A DNA stretch of 64,000 nt from Solwaraspora sp. WMMD406 (GCF_029626025.1 NZ_JARUBF010000001.1:1240001-1304000); one strand, 5' to 3'; counted from the first letter of the stretch, positions 36,291-45,540 are shown. The notes: generated by a model not told the origin, from the letters alone. Program-made: numbers and translations.

Positions 36291-37400
36291 CTACAGCAGT
36301 ACCAGGTCGTCGCGGTGCACGACTTCCCGCTCGTACGCCGGCCCGAGGGCGGCGGCCAGCTCGCCGGTGGAGCGGCCCAGCAGGGTCGGCAACTCCACCG
36401 CGTCATAGTTGACCAGACCACGGGCCACCGGCGCACCGGCGGTGTCGACCAGGTCGACCGGGTCGCCGGCGGTGAACGCCCCGTCGACGGCGGTGATCCC
36501 GGCCGGCAGCAGCGACTTGCGCCGGGCCACGACCGCCTGCACCGCCCCGGCGTCCAGGTGCAGCCGGCCCCGGGGCGCGGTGGCGTGCGCCAGCCAGAAC
36601 AGCCGGGCGGTCGGGCGGCGCTCCACCCGGTGGAACAGGGTGCCGACCGGTTCGCCGGCCAGCGCCGCTCGGGCCAGCGGGGCGGCGGTCAGCACCACCG
36701 GGATGCCGAAGCCGGTGGCGATCCGGGCGGCCTCGACCTTGGTCACCATGCCGCCGGTGCCGACCCCGGCCCGCCCGGCCCGGCCGATCGCCACCCCGGC
36801 CAGGTCGGCGGCGTCACGTACCTCGCTGATCCGTTCACTGGCCGGCTTGGCCGGGTCGCCGGTGTAGAGGGCGTCGACGTCGGAGAGCAGCACCAGCAGG
36901 TCGGCGTGGACCAGGGCGGCGACCAGGGCGGCCAGTCGGTCGTTGTCGCCGAACCGGATCTCGTCGGTGGCGACGGTGTCGTTCTCGTTGACGATCGGCA
37001 CCGCCCCGAGGTCGAGCAGTTTGCGCAGCGTGCGGTACGCGTTGCGATAGTGCACCCGACGGGTGACGTCGTCGACGGTGAGCAGCACCTGGCCCGCCGT
37101 CAGGCCGTGCCGGGCCAGGCTGGCGGCGTACCGGCCGATCAGCAGGCCCTGCCCGACGCTCGCCGCCGCCTGCTGGGCGGCCAGGTCACGCGGGCGTCGG
37201 GTCAGCCCGAGCGGCGCGAGCCCGGCGGCGATCGCCCCGGACGAGACGAGCACCACTTCCTTCTTGTCCGCGGTCAGGGAAGCGAGGACGTCGGCCAGGG
37301 CGTCGACCCGGTCGCCGTCGAGCCCGCCGGACGCCGTGGTCAGCGACGACGAGCCGATCTTGACTACCACCCTCTTGGCTTCCGTCACTTCAGCACGCAC
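36291..37400 (-). CDS. proB: Glutamate 5-kinase
   Basis: A 369-residue amino-acid kinase that phosphorylates glutamate in proline synthesis. The kinase domain (about 8-260) has [30 protein letters not shown] and [12 protein letters not shown]; a PUA domain (about 280-360) mediates feedback and oligomerisation. GTG 37400 is preferred, though GTG 37388 is in frame and neither has a clear ribosome site. It precedes proA as in other actinobacteria. Confidence 0.96.
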   Translation of the reverse strand: MRAEVTEAKRVVVKIGSSSLTTASGGLDGDRVDALADVLASLTADKKEVVLVSSGAIAAGLAPLGLTRRPRDLAAQQAAASVGQGLLIGRYAASLARHGLTAGQVLLTVDDVTRRVHYRNAYRTLRKLLDLGAVPIVNENDTVATDEIRFGDNDRLAALVAALVHADLLVLLSDVDALYTGDPAKPASERISEVRDAADLAGVAIGRAGRAGVGTGGMVTKVEAARIATGFGIPVVLTAAPLARAALAGEPVGTLFHRVERRPTARLFWLAHATAPRGRLHLDAGAVQAVVARRKSLLPAGITAVDGAFTAGDPVDLVDTAGAPVARGLVNYDAVELPTLLGRSTGELAAALGPAYEREVVHRDDLVLL

Positions 37401-37451
37401 CCGCCCATTCTGCGTCCCTGCCCGGCGATGCCTGGCGGGAGATCTCATATC

Positions 37452-37769
37452 GTGGCCCGGGTGACACCGCAGGAGTACGTGGAGGAAGTGCTCGCCCTCG
37501 TCGAACGCATCCCGCCCGGCCGCGTCATGTCGTACGGCGCCATCGCCGACGCGCTTTCTGACCTTTCCGGTCGTTCTTCTGCCCGGCTGGTCGGCAGCAT
37601 CATGGCCCGGCACGGCGGCGGCGTCCCCTGGCACCGGGTGGTGACGTCGGCCGGCCGGCTGCCACCGGGACATGAGGAGCGGGCTCGGGCGTTGTTGCGC
37701 GCCGAAAGCTGCCCGTTGCGCGCCGACGGCGTTTTCGTCGACATGAAGGCCGCCGGCTGGTACCCATGA
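37452..37769 (+). CDS. Alkyltransferase-like protein (ATL)
   Basis: A 105-residue protein of the O6-alkylguanine-DNA alkyltransferase fold. In place of the active-site PCHR it has PWHR (GGVPWHRVV, about 58-66), the hallmark of ATL proteins. These bind O6-alkylguanine and flag it for nucleotide excision repair without transferring the alkyl group. GTG 37452 follows GGGAGA by 9 bases. It is divergent from proBA and is followed after 4 bases by a transporter gene. Confidence 0.92.
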   Translation: MARVTPQEYVEEVLALVERIPPGRVMSYGAIADALSDLSGRSSARLVGSIMARHGGGVPWHRVVTSAGRLPPGHEERARALLRAESCPLRADGVFVDMKAAGWYP

Positions 37770-37773
37770 CGGC

Positions 37774-39126
37774 ATGGCCGTCCAGCAGCGGGTGCGCCTC
37801 GGGTACGCGTCCGGTTCGCTGGTCACCGGGGCGTTCGGCACCGTACCCGGGTTGCTGCTGCTGCCGTACCTGACCGACAACCTGGGCGTCGCCGCCGGGC
37901 TGGCCGGTCTGCTGGTGCTGCTGCCGAAAGCCTGGGATGTGCTGGTCAACCCGGTCGCCGGGCGGATCTCCGACCGGACCCGCAGCCGTTGGGGTGCCCG
38001 CCGGCCGTACCTGCTGGTCGGTGGCCTGGCCCTGGCGGCCGGCTTCGCCGCGATCTTCGCCGCCCCGTCTGGCACCGGCGCGGGTGCCGGCCCGGCGCTT
38101 TATGTGGCCGTCGCGTTCCTGGTCACCGCTACCGCGTTCGCGTTCTTCCAGGTGCCGTACGTGGCGATGCCGGCCGAGCTGACCGACTCGTACGAGGAAC
38201 GTACCCGGCTGATGACCTGGCGGATCGCGGTCCTGGCGGTGGCGATCCTGGTCTCCGGCGCGCTCGCCCCGCTGGTCGTCACCGCTGGCGGCGACGGCAT
38301 CACCGGGCACCGCTGGATGGGCGTCTTCGTCGCCGCGCTGATCGTGGTCGGCACGCTCGGCGTCTTCGCCGGTACGGCCGGCGCGCCGACCGGATCGGTC
38401 CAGGCCAGCGAGCCGTCGCTGCGCGCCCAGCTCGCCGTCGCCGCCGGCAACCGGCCGTTCCGGCTGCTGCTGGCCTGCTTCGTGATCCAGTCGGCGGGGA
38501 TCGCCACCGTCCTCGCCGGGGTGAAATATTTCGCCGGCCAGATCCTCGACTCGCCGGACCTGGGGACCACGCTGCTGTTCGGCTGTTTCGTCGGGCCGGC
38601 GCTGCTGGTGATGCCACTGTGGTCGTGGGCCGGTAAGCGGTGGGGCAAACTGCGCGCCCTGGTGGTCGCGTCACTGCTGCTCGCCGGGGCGGCCGGTGTG
38701 CTGGCCACCGCCCTGGTCCTGCCGGCAGTCGGCGTGTACGTGCTGGTCGCGGCGATGGGTGCCGGGTACGCCGGCCAGCAGGTGTTCGCCCTCGCCATGC
38801 TGCCGGACTGTGTCGCCTACGACACCGCCCGGACCGGTCGGCGGCAAGCCGGGGTGTTCACCGGGCTGTGGACGGCCGGGGAGACGTTCGGGCTGGCGCT
38901 CGGCCCCGGCATCTACGCCCTGGTGCTGCAAGTCTCCGGCTACGTGTCGTCGCGGGCCGGAGTCGACGCGGCCCAGCCGACGTCGGCGCGGCTCGGTGTC
39001 CTGCTCGGCTTCACCCTGCTGCCGGCCATCCTGGTGGCGGTGCCGGTGCTGCTGCTGCGCGGCTACGACCTGACCGAGGAGAAGCTGGCCCAGGTCAACG
39101 CGTCTGCGCTCCCGCCGTTGCGCTAG
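37774..39126 (+). CDS. GPH-type (MFS_2) sugar/cation symporter-like transporter
   Basis: A 450-residue membrane protein with about 12 spans. The loop between spans 2 and 3, NPVAGRISDRTRSRWGARRPYLL, and the later AFFQVPYVAMPAELTDSYEERTRL region are typical of the glycoside-pentoside-hexuronide symporter group. The substrate may be a sugar or another small organic molecule. It starts 4 bases after the ATL stop, so the two are probably co-transcribed, without an evident functional link. Confidence 0.88.
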   Translation: MAVQQRVRLGYASGSLVTGAFGTVPGLLLLPYLTDNLGVAAGLAGLLVLLPKAWDVLVNPVAGRISDRTRSRWGARRPYLLVGGLALAAGFAAIFAAPSGTGAGAGPALYVAVAFLVTATAFAFFQVPYVAMPAELTDSYEERTRLMTWRIAVLAVAILVSGALAPLVVTAGGDGITGHRWMGVFVAALIVVGTLGVFAGTAGAPTGSVQASEPSLRAQLAVAAGNRPFRLLLACFVIQSAGIATVLAGVKYFAGQILDSPDLGTTLLFGCFVGPALLVMPLWSWAGKRWGKLRALVVASLLLAGAAGVLATALVLPAVGVYVLVAAMGAGYAGQQVFALAMLPDCVAYDTARTGRRQAGVFTGLWTAGETFGLALGPGIYALVLQVSGYVSSRAGVDAAQPTSARLGVLLGFTLLPAILVAVPVLLLRGYDLTEEKLAQVNASALPPLR

Positions 39127-39152
39127 CAGGACCGCCGTCGCGCTGAGCTAGC

Positions 39153-40715
39153 GTGACCGCCATGGCGGGAGCGTTGCCGGTGGACGGCGTACCAGGTGAT
39201 CAGGTGCTGGACGAGATTCGGGCGTTGCGGGCCGGTGACGCGCCCACGCACGGCGGACGGCTGTTCGCCTACGTCTACGATCCGGCGGTCGTCGGGCTCG
39301 ACGAGTTGGCGCACGCCGCGTACGGGCTGTCGGCGCACGTCAACGGGCTGGACCCGACGGCGTTCCCGTCGCTGCTGGCGATGGAGAACGCCCTGGTCGG
39401 CGCGGCCGCCGCGCTGCTCGGCGGCGGCCCGGTCGGCGGCGGCCTGACCTCCGGCGCGCCGGGTGCGTCGTCCGGTGCGCCGGATGTGGTCGGCAGTGTC
39501 ACCAGCGGTGGCACCGAGTCGCTGATCCTGGCGGTCAAGGCGGCCCGGGACGCCCGGCCGGAGGTGACTGCCCCTCGCCTGGTGGTACCCGCCAGCGCGC
39601 ATGCCGCGTTCGCCAAAGCCGCCCACTACCTGGGCGTACGGGTGGACACCGTGCCGGTGTCGCCAGTCACGTTGCGCCCGGATCCGGCGGATGTCGCGGC
39701 GGCGATCGGCCCGGACACGGTGCTGGTGGTGTGCTCGGCCCCGTCGTACGCGCACGGGGTGATCGACCCGGTGGAGCAGATAGCGTCACTCGCGGCGGAG
39801 GCCGGGGTGCGGTGTCATGTGGACGCCTGCTTCGGCGGCTGGTCGTTGCCGTGGCTGCGGCGGCTGGGCCGGCCGGTGCCGGCGTTCGACTTCACCGTGC
39901 CCGGGGTGACGTCGATCTCGGTTGACCTGCACAAGTACGCGTACACGCCGAAGGGAGTGTCGGTGCTCCTGCACCGGGATCCGTCGCTGCGCCGCCCGCA
40001 GTACTTCGCGTACGCCGACTGGCCCGGCTACACGATGATCAACCCAGGTGTGCTTTCCACCCGCTCGGGTGGGCCGATCGCCGCCGCGTACGCCGTCCTG
40101 CGCCACCTCGGCGAAGCCGGCTACCTGGCACTGGCGCAGACAACCTTGACGGCAGTGGACGTGCTGGCCGACGCCGTACGGGCGACGGACGGCGTACGGC
40201 TGCTCGCCGAGCCGGAGTCCACAGTAGTCTGTTTCATGGCGTCCGATCCCGCCGTCGATGTGTTCGTCCTGGCCGACGAGTTGGCGGCGCGCGGCTGGCA
40301 CACCCAACCCCAGATGTCGTACGGCGACATCCCGGCCAGCATCCATTTGAGCGTCGCCGCGTCGGTGGCGGACGAAGCACCGTCCTTCGCTGACGCCCTG
40401 GCGGATGCCGTTTCTGCCGCGCAGGCCCATGGCCCGGTGACGTTGCCGCCTGAGCTGGCCGCCATGCTTGGCGCTCTGGCGTCGCATGGGTCGTCGGCGT
40501 CGCCAGGGCCGGCCCTTACCCCGGACGTCGTGGCTGCGCTCGCTGGCCAACTGGGGTTGGGCAGTCCTTCCGCTGGTGGTGCCCCGTCTCCTTCTTCGTC
40601 TCCGTTGCCGGAGCGGATGGCGGTGGTCAACACCGTGCTCGACCTTGCCCCGCCGTCCCTCCGCGAACACCTGCTCATCGAGTTCCTGAGCCTGCTGCAG
40701 CGCCCCACCTACTGA
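39153..40715 (+). CDS. PLP-dependent decarboxylase/sphingosine-phosphate lyase-like enzyme
   Basis: A 520-residue fold-type I PLP enzyme. The Schiff-base lysine is in SVDLHKYAYTPKG (about residue 269), preceded by HVDACFGGWSLP, and VTSGGTESLILAVKAAR holds the phosphate-binding loop. The arrangement is that of sphingosine-1-phosphate lyase and the pyridoxal-dependent decarboxylases beside it. Bacterial relatives act on aldol or amino-acid substrates that cannot be predicted from the sequence. The last 80 residues are a Pro/Ser/Ala extension ending in a helical segment. GTG 39153 or ATG 39162 may be the start. Confidence 0.82.
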   Translation: MTAMAGALPVDGVPGDQVLDEIRALRAGDAPTHGGRLFAYVYDPAVVGLDELAHAAYGLSAHVNGLDPTAFPSLLAMENALVGAAAALLGGGPVGGGLTSGAPGASSGAPDVVGSVTSGGTESLILAVKAARDARPEVTAPRLVVPASAHAAFAKAAHYLGVRVDTVPVSPVTLRPDPADVAAAIGPDTVLVVCSAPSYAHGVIDPVEQIASLAAEAGVRCHVDACFGGWSLPWLRRLGRPVPAFDFTVPGVTSISVDLHKYAYTPKGVSVLLHRDPSLRRPQYFAYADWPGYTMINPGVLSTRSGGPIAAAYAVLRHLGEAGYLALAQTTLTAVDVLADAVRATDGVRLLAEPESTVVCFMASDPAVDVFVLADELAARGWHTQPQMSYGDIPASIHLSVAASVADEAPSFADALADAVSAAQAHGPVTLPPELAAMLGALASHGSSASPGPALTPDVVAALAGQLGLGSPSAGGAPSPSSSPLPERMAVVNTVLDLAPPSLREHLLIEFLSLLQRPTY

Positions 40716-40716
40716 A

Positions 40717-40736
40717 CCGCCACTTCCGGTTGGCGG
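40717..40736. terminator. Short bidirectional hairpin
   Basis: CCGCCA (40717-40722) pairs with TGGCGG (40731-40736) between the convergent PLP-enzyme (ends 40715) and arginase-family (ends 40757) genes. Confidence 0.45.
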
Positions 40737-40756
40737 ATCGTTCGCCTCGCGGCCGG

Positions 40757-41641
40757 TCAGAGAGTCGAGTCGAGCAGCCGTACGAGGTCGTCGGCGTGCC
40801 GGCCGTCCGGGTCCAGGTCGGGGCGGAAGTCGGCGACGCTGACACCGGCCAGGTTCGGCGACGCCGCCAGCGGGGCGAGGACGGCGGCGAGCTGGTCGAA
40901 GTCGAGCCCGCCGTCCTGCGGGTACGTCACTGCCGGCATCACCGACGGGTCGAGCACGTCCACGTCGAGGTGCAGCCACATCGGCAGGCCGAGCCGGCTG
41001 GCCCAGTCTGCGGCGCGGCCGCCCGCCCCGGCCGGGTCGCGGAGTACCTGCGGAGCGTCGATGGTGAACAGACCGGAGGGCAGTCGGGCCAGTTCGGCCG
41101 CCGAGTCGGGGTCGAGGTCGACGGTGCGGTGCCCGATCAGTGCGGCGTGCCGGGCGTTCATCATCGGGACGGTGCCGGCCAGGCCGATCAACTCCGCCGG
41201 ACCGTCGCCGGTCAGCACTGCGAGTTCCAGATCGGCGGTTTCACCGGTCTCCGAGTCTGCTGCGGCCAAGTAGTCAGGGTGGCCGTCGACCAGCCAGAGT
41301 CCGACGTTATTTAGCGCCGGGCTGAGCTGGGCGAACACGCCGAGGAGCAGGCTGCAGTCGCCGCCGACGACGAGCGGCCGGCGCTGCGGGTGGTCCCGCA
41401 TGGAATTCCGTAACGTCGCCGCCAGGGTGTGCGCTGCGGTGACGGTGTCTGGCAGCGCCCGTACCTGGGTGATGTCGTCGCGGTGGTTGCTGCCGATGTG
41501 GGTCGCGGCGTCGCCACAGTCGACGTTGATCAGGTCGCGCAGGCCGGCGGCGCGCAGGGCGTCCGGCGCCTGCTCCTCGCCCCGGCTGCGGCCTGAGCTG
41601 TCCCAGGGCGCGCCGAGCAGGAACCAGTCGGAGTCGTTCAC
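40757..41641 (-). CDS. Arginase/agmatinase family ureohydrolase
   Basis: A 294-residue binuclear-manganese hydrolase fold protein. The metal-binding motifs are partly altered: VVGGDCSLLLG (usually GGDHS), LVDGHPDYLAA (usually DAHxDxN) and LDVDVLDPSVMPA (intact). The GGDCS change replaces a metal-binding His with Cys, seen in some actinobacterial members of unknown substrate. It may act on an agmatine- or guanidino-like compound. GTG 41641 is directly preceded by GGAGGG, closer than usual. Confidence 0.82.
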   Translation of the reverse strand: MNDSDWFLLGAPWDSSGRSRGEEQAPDALRAAGLRDLINVDCGDAATHIGSNHRDDITQVRALPDTVTAAHTLAATLRNSMRDHPQRRPLVVGGDCSLLLGVFAQLSPALNNVGLWLVDGHPDYLAAADSETGETADLELAVLTGDGPAELIGLAGTVPMMNARHAALIGHRTVDLDPDSAAELARLPSGLFTIDAPQVLRDPAGAGGRAADWASRLGLPMWLHLDVDVLDPSVMPAVTYPQDGGLDFDQLAAVLAPLAASPNLAGVSVADFRPDLDPDGRHADDLVRLLDSTL

Positions 41642-41719
41642 CCCTCCGACGGTACGGCGAGGAGGTCCTGCCGTGAGCCGGTTTCGCGGTGGCTCGTCGA
41701 GTGGCTCATTGCGTCGCTC

Positions 41720-41785
41720 GCGTCGAGTTGAGGGCTCACGTACGTAATTTCGCGGGATTACGTACGCCAGCCCTCAACTCGACGC
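41720..41785. terminator. Long inverted repeat with 17-bp and 10-bp paired segments
   Basis: GCGTCGAGTTGAGGGCT (41720-41736) pairs exactly with 41769-41785. After a 2-base mismatch, CGTACGTAAT (41739-41748) pairs with ATTACGTACG (41757-41766), leaving an 8-base loop. It lies 3 bases beyond the stop of the minus-strand DUF559-like gene, suiting a terminator. It is unusually long for that role. Confidence 0.75.
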
Positions 41786-41787
41786 GG

Positions 41788-42720
41788 TCAGCTGGCGCGC
41801 TCGGCGATCGCCTGCCGGACCGTCTGCACGAGTTGCCCGTGTTGTCGGAGTACGTCGTCCGCGGTGAAGCGCAGCGCCAGCCAGCCGGCGGAGCGCAGGG
41901 CGTTGAAGCGGTGCACGTCACGGCGAAAGGCTGCCCGCTCCCGGTGATGGTCGCCTTCGTACTCGATGGCGATCTTCCACTGCGGGTACGCCAGGTCGAC
42001 CCTGGCGATGAACTTCACGCCGCCTGTCGGGTCCGGGGTGCGCACTTCGTACTGCGGGGTGGGTTTGGGCAGGCCGGCGTCGTGCAGCAGGAGGCGTAGC
42101 CGGCTCTCCATCGGCGAGGCGCTCAACGGATCAGAAAGCATGACCAGCTCCCTGAGTTGTGTGACGTTGCGCCGGCGAGGGTGGTGGTCGATGTATGCCG
42201 TGAGCTGGGTTTTGGTGAGGGTACGGCGGCGGAGCATGGCGTCCAGGGCGATGAGTGCGTCGGCGCGGGACGGCGCCCTTCCCAGGTCGAAGGCGGTCCG
42301 GACCCCGGTGGTGACGGGCATGCCGGACAGTGACGTGACGTCGTGCTCCGGGTCGAGGACCAGATTGGTGTATTTGATCATCAGGTGCGGTTCTGGCCGG
42401 GCCGCCGGCCGGACGGCGACCTGCACGGGCACTACCGCCCGTCCGGGGCGGCGGTGTGGCAGCAGGTCGACGCCCCACAGGTAGGCGGCGCTGAGCCCGT
42501 AGATAGCTGCGCTGGCGGGGAGGCGGGCGGCAACGGCGAGGCACCACATCCGGTGGTCGTCGGCGTCGTAGGAGTCTGCGTGCACGTAGACGTCGTGGAG
42601 CAGCCGGCGCCAGGACGGGCCGTGGAGCATGCGCCGGGTGATCAGGCCGGCGGCGACAGCCCGGCTGCCGGAGAACGGTTCGAAACTCAACTCGCGGGGG
42701 ATCTTGGCGTTGCGGGCCAT
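41788..42720 (-). CDS. DUF559-type endonuclease-fold protein
   Basis: A 310-residue protein. The N-terminal half (about 10-190) resembles the AbiEi-like winged-helix/transcriptional domain common to actinobacterial proteins of this group (ITRRMLHGPSWRRLLHDVYVHAD). The C-terminal part (about 205-305) is a Vsr/DUF559-like PD-(D/E)xK fold with RVDLAYPQWKIAIEYEGDHH, the acidic and lysine residues expected for metal-dependent cleavage, then RDVHRFNALRSAGWLALRFT. It may be a stand-alone nuclease or part of a defence system. It marks the left edge of the accessory region. Confidence 0.78.
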   Translation of the reverse strand: MARNAKIPRELSFEPFSGSRAVAAGLITRRMLHGPSWRRLLHDVYVHADSYDADDHRMWCLAVAARLPASAAIYGLSAAYLWGVDLLPHRRPGRAVVPVQVAVRPAARPEPHLMIKYTNLVLDPEHDVTSLSGMPVTTGVRTAFDLGRAPSRADALIALDAMLRRRTLTKTQLTAYIDHHPRRRNVTQLRELVMLSDPLSASPMESRLRLLLHDAGLPKPTPQYEVRTPDPTGGVKFIARVDLAYPQWKIAIEYEGDHHRERAAFRRDVHRFNALRSAGWLALRFTADDVLRQHGQLVQTVRQAIAERAS

Positions 42721-42803
42721 CGGCCAAGCCTGCCGGGGTACGGGCGGTGTTCGCTGTCCATAGTGCTGGTCGCGTCGCAGATCCGACTGTCGAGCGGGGA
42801 CAC

Positions 42804-44747
42804 TCAGGCGTGGGTAGTCGTGACCGCTGCGGCGACTGCTTGGGTGAGGGTGCTGGCGGTGGCCACCAGCTTCGTGTGGTGCGGGCCGTCTTCGAGGTAG
42901 ACCTCATAGCGGTGTGGGGTGAGGACGACGGTGACGGCGACGCCGGGGTGACGTGCGGCGAGGGCGGTGAGGGCCGGCACCGGGTCAGGCGCTGGCCCGC
43001 TGCCGTCGGGCTGATGCGGCTGGTCGGGCCGGTCGGCGCTGTGCGGTACGGGGATCGGGGTGGACGGGTCGGCCGGTACGGTCCGGTCGGTGGCGTTGCG
43101 GACGTACTCCAGCGCGTCGGCGATCGCTGTGCGCAGGCCGGGGTGGTATGCCCCGGGGTTCCACCGTTGCTCGGCGGCGGCATGTGGTGGGGCGAAGCGG
43201 ACTCCCCAGCGGAGGCCCTGGGCCTGGTGGGGGATGCCGGCGTTATGGCGGTAGTCGGCGACGCCGACGACCAAGGCCAGGCCGAGGGCGTACGCCAGGG
43301 TGAGCATTGTGGCCAGGGACGGCACCGTCGGCGGGGTGGCGTGCAGCAGGATGCGTGCGCCGGGGTGCCCTTTGGTGACGTTCTCGGCGTACGCGGTGAG
43401 CGGGTCGCAGCCGGGTCGGTGGACGGTGGCGTAGCCGTGTAGCAGTTCGTGCTCGTTGAGGTACATCGGTGTGTCGTCGAGGGTGGCGAGGTGGTCGGGG
43501 TCGAGGCCGAGGGCGGTCAGGTGGTGGGCGAGCCGGTATTCGGGCGGGAGGTGGTGGAACGGTTTGCCGTTCGGGTGGGCGCCGATTTGTGGTGCGGCTG
43601 TGGCCGTACCGTCGAGGGGTGGCCAGTTGAGGTGGCGGACCCGGCGGCGGCCGGCGTGGATGGTGACGACGGCGCCTTGGTAGATGCGGTGGCTGCCGGC
43701 GCAGGTGCGGCAGCCACCGATGCGCTCGCAGTCGCAATCCGTCCAGTGTGGCAGGTGGGTGCAGTCGGGGCAGGGCTGGTGCGGGATCGGCGGGCCTTGC
43801 CAGGACGGTGGGGGTGGCTGCCAGGTGCGGGTCAGCCGTACGCCCCGTCCGGTGCCGGACGGGGTGCCGGTGGCGCGCAGGGTGGTGTGCCACCAGCGGC
43901 CGTCGCGCCAGATGGCGTGTGCGCCGGGGGTGGGGTCGCCGGTGAGCAGGGCGACGCAGTCGGCGTGGATGCGGCGTTCGAGCTGGTCGACGTCGACTGG
44001 TGGCGGGCCGAGCGGTACGCCGTTGACCGGGCGTGGGGTGACGTGGTGGGCGGGGGCGTGTCGACTGCGGTCGACGAGTTCGCGGCAGGCACGGGTGATG
44101 TCGACTCTGATGGCGGCTTCGGTGAAGCTGTCGTAGCGTCCGGTGCTGGCGGGGACGGGGCTGCCGGGCAGTTCGAAGCGGACGTCCCAGTGGAGGGTGT
44201 CGCTGCCGGGGCGGGCGCGGCGGGCTTCGACGACGAGGTCGAGGCAGAGGAGTTCGGCGGTGTCGCAGAGGGTGGCGAGGCTGCGGGCGGGGTCGGGGGC
44301 GGGTGGGGTGGTGTTGCGGCCGAGCCAGACGCGCCAGGGTTCGTAGCCTTCGGCGGCGATCGACACGGCTTCGAGGGCGTGTCGCTGGTCGGTGGGCAGG
44401 TCGGGTTGCCAACCGGCGGGGAGTTGGGTCCAGGGGGCGAAGATGGGTTCGTCGGGGACTTCGGGGTCGTAGACGTGTCCGGCGCCGACGCGGGTGGCGA
44501 GGTCGGCGACGACGGGTGCCAGGTCAAGGCACCAGAATCGACCATCGTCGGTACGGGTGGGGGTGACCGCGCCGGGGACGACGTTGGCGGAGGCGACGGC
44601 GGCGGTGTCGATGTTGACGACGGTGCAGACGAACTGGGCGCGGCGTTTGCCGGCTCCGTCGCAGCGCGTACAGCTGGTGGTGGGGTCGCCGTCGCAGCGG
44701 GGGCAGGTGACGACGGTGACGGTGTGTGGTGTGGTCGGGTCGGTCAC
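42804..44747 (-). CDS. Large hypothetical protein with DnaJ-like zinc ribbons
   Basis: A 647-residue protein not assigned to a known function. The N-terminus has CPRCDGDPTTSCTRCDGAG, a zinc ribbon like that of DnaJ. A second cysteine cluster (CPDCTHLPHWTDCDC ... CRTCAGS) lies near residue 325-360. The middle is rich in Trp, His and Pro; the last 120 residues contain a Pro/Asp linker and a small domain (VAVTVVLTPHRYEVYLED). GTG 44747 overlaps the DivIVA-like gene's TGA (GTGA), with AGGACAG upstream. Similar genes occur in actinobacterial integrative elements beside GntR regulators. Confidence 0.65.
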   Translation of the reverse strand: MTDPTTPHTVTVVTCPRCDGDPTTSCTRCDGAGKRRAQFVCTVVNIDTAAVASANVVPGAVTPTRTDDGRFWCLDLAPVVADLATRVGAGHVYDPEVPDEPIFAPWTQLPAGWQPDLPTDQRHALEAVSIAAEGYEPWRVWLGRNTTPPAPDPARSLATLCDTAELLCLDLVVEARRARPGSDTLHWDVRFELPGSPVPASTGRYDSFTEAAIRVDITRACRELVDRSRHAPAHHVTPRPVNGVPLGPPPVDVDQLERRIHADCVALLTGDPTPGAHAIWRDGRWWHTTLRATGTPSGTGRGVRLTRTWQPPPPSWQGPPIPHQPCPDCTHLPHWTDCDCERIGGCRTCAGSHRIYQGAVVTIHAGRRRVRHLNWPPLDGTATAAPQIGAHPNGKPFHHLPPEYRLAHHLTALGLDPDHLATLDDTPMYLNEHELLHGYATVHRPGCDPLTAYAENVTKGHPGARILLHATPPTVPSLATMLTLAYALGLALVVGVADYRHNAGIPHQAQGLRWGVRFAPPHAAAEQRWNPGAYHPGLRTAIADALEYVRNATDRTVPADPSTPIPVPHSADRPDQPHQPDGSGPAPDPVPALTALAARHPGVAVTVVLTPHRYEVYLEDGPHHTKLVATASTLTQAVAAAVTTTHA

Positions 44748-45193
44748 GGCTGTCCTGCATATCGGGTGGCGGGGGCGGCACCCGTCCAGGCGGGCAGTTT
44801 GATCGTGGTCTGGGCGGTGGCGGTGGCGTGGTTCGCGGCGGCGTGGGCGGCGGTGGCCTGGCTGGTCTGCCAGCGGCGGAGGGCGTCTTTGATGCGGTCG
44901 TTTTGTTCGATGGTGCGGTCGAGTTCGGCGTAGAGGATGCCGAGGTCGTGGGCGACGCGGTCGAGGAAGGCGGTGACTTCGCCGGGGTCGAGGCCGCGGC
45001 CGCCGCCGCGTCGGGTGGCGGTGGGGAAGCGGTGGGCGCGGATCTGCCAGGGTCGGATCGGTCGGTACGCGGTGCGTCGTTGGTTGCGGTGGATGTCGGC
45101 GGGTACGCGGTGGACGCCGTTGCCGGCGGGCCATTGGCGGGGTGGGGTGGCCTTCATCCGGTGGCGTCGCCAGCGTTGCCAGAGTTCTCGCAT
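44744..45193 (-). CDS. DivIVA-domain-like protein
   Basis: A 149-residue protein. The segment RGLDPGEVTAFLDRVAHDLGILYAELDRT (about 78-106, quoted in outline) is the DivIVA-type GLD/xEVxxFL motif followed by a coiled coil. Full DivIVA proteins are longer and act at the cell pole; this is a short form with a basic N-terminus. ATG 45193 is preceded by GGGAGG. It is the first gene of a two-gene operon with the zinc-ribbon protein and is divergent from the mini-GntR gene across a perfect operator. Confidence 0.72.
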   Translation of the reverse strand: MRELWQRWRRHRMKATPPRQWPAGNGVHRVPADIHRNQRRTAYRPIRPWQIRAHRFPTATRRGGGRGLDPGEVTAFLDRVAHDLGILYAELDRTIEQNDRIKDALRRWQTSQATAAHAAANHATATAQTTIKLPAWTGAAPATRYAGQP

Positions 45194-45540
45194 CACGTCT
45201 GCCTCCCGTTGGGGGTGTTCGGGTGTGGTCGTGGATGGGGTGGCCCTGCCCGTTGCCGTTGCTGCGGGGCCACCCCGGCCGCCGATCGCCGCAGCCTTGT
45301 TCGGCGGTACGGCGACCAGGGCACATCTTTGGGGGTCGGGGCGCTCGACGGCGTGACTCGCCGACCGCCCCGACCGGCCACGTGGCGTCCTCTGAGGTTG
45401 GAGACCAAGGAGGAAACCTCGCACCGAGGAACCTAAGCGAAGTAGTTCGCTTAAGTCAACACCACTAGTTCGCTGTACCGGCATCTTGCTGCCTGTGGTG
45501 CGAGCGTGATCTCATGGCGGGTGGAGACCAAGGAGTGCCC
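45194..45540. other. Divergent control region of the DivIVA-like operon and mini-GntR
   Basis: No gene found. It contains the operator/promoter at 45431-45459. The 13-mer GGAGACCAAGGAG occurs twice, at about 45400 and 45523; the second copy supplies the ribosome site of the GntR gene while the first has no start codon after it, which may mark a duplicated or lost gene start. Confidence 0.55.
45431..45459 (-). promoter_or_regulatory. Promoter with embedded palindromic operator
   Basis: Read on the minus strand, TTGACT (45459-45454) and TTAGGT (45436-45431) are 17 bases apart, a good -35/-10 pair for the DivIVA-like operon. The spacer is filled by the perfect palindrome TAAGCGAA-GTAG-TTCGCTTA (45434-45453). 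A further half-site, AGTTCGCT, lies at about 45467-45474. The adjacent GntR-type protein is the obvious candidate ligand. Confidence 0.75.

Noticed and set aside
45397-45412. A second small gene start like that of the mini-GntR (GGAGACCAAGGAG)
   Set aside because: The ribosome-site-like sequence is repeated, but no start codon with a sensible reading frame follows.
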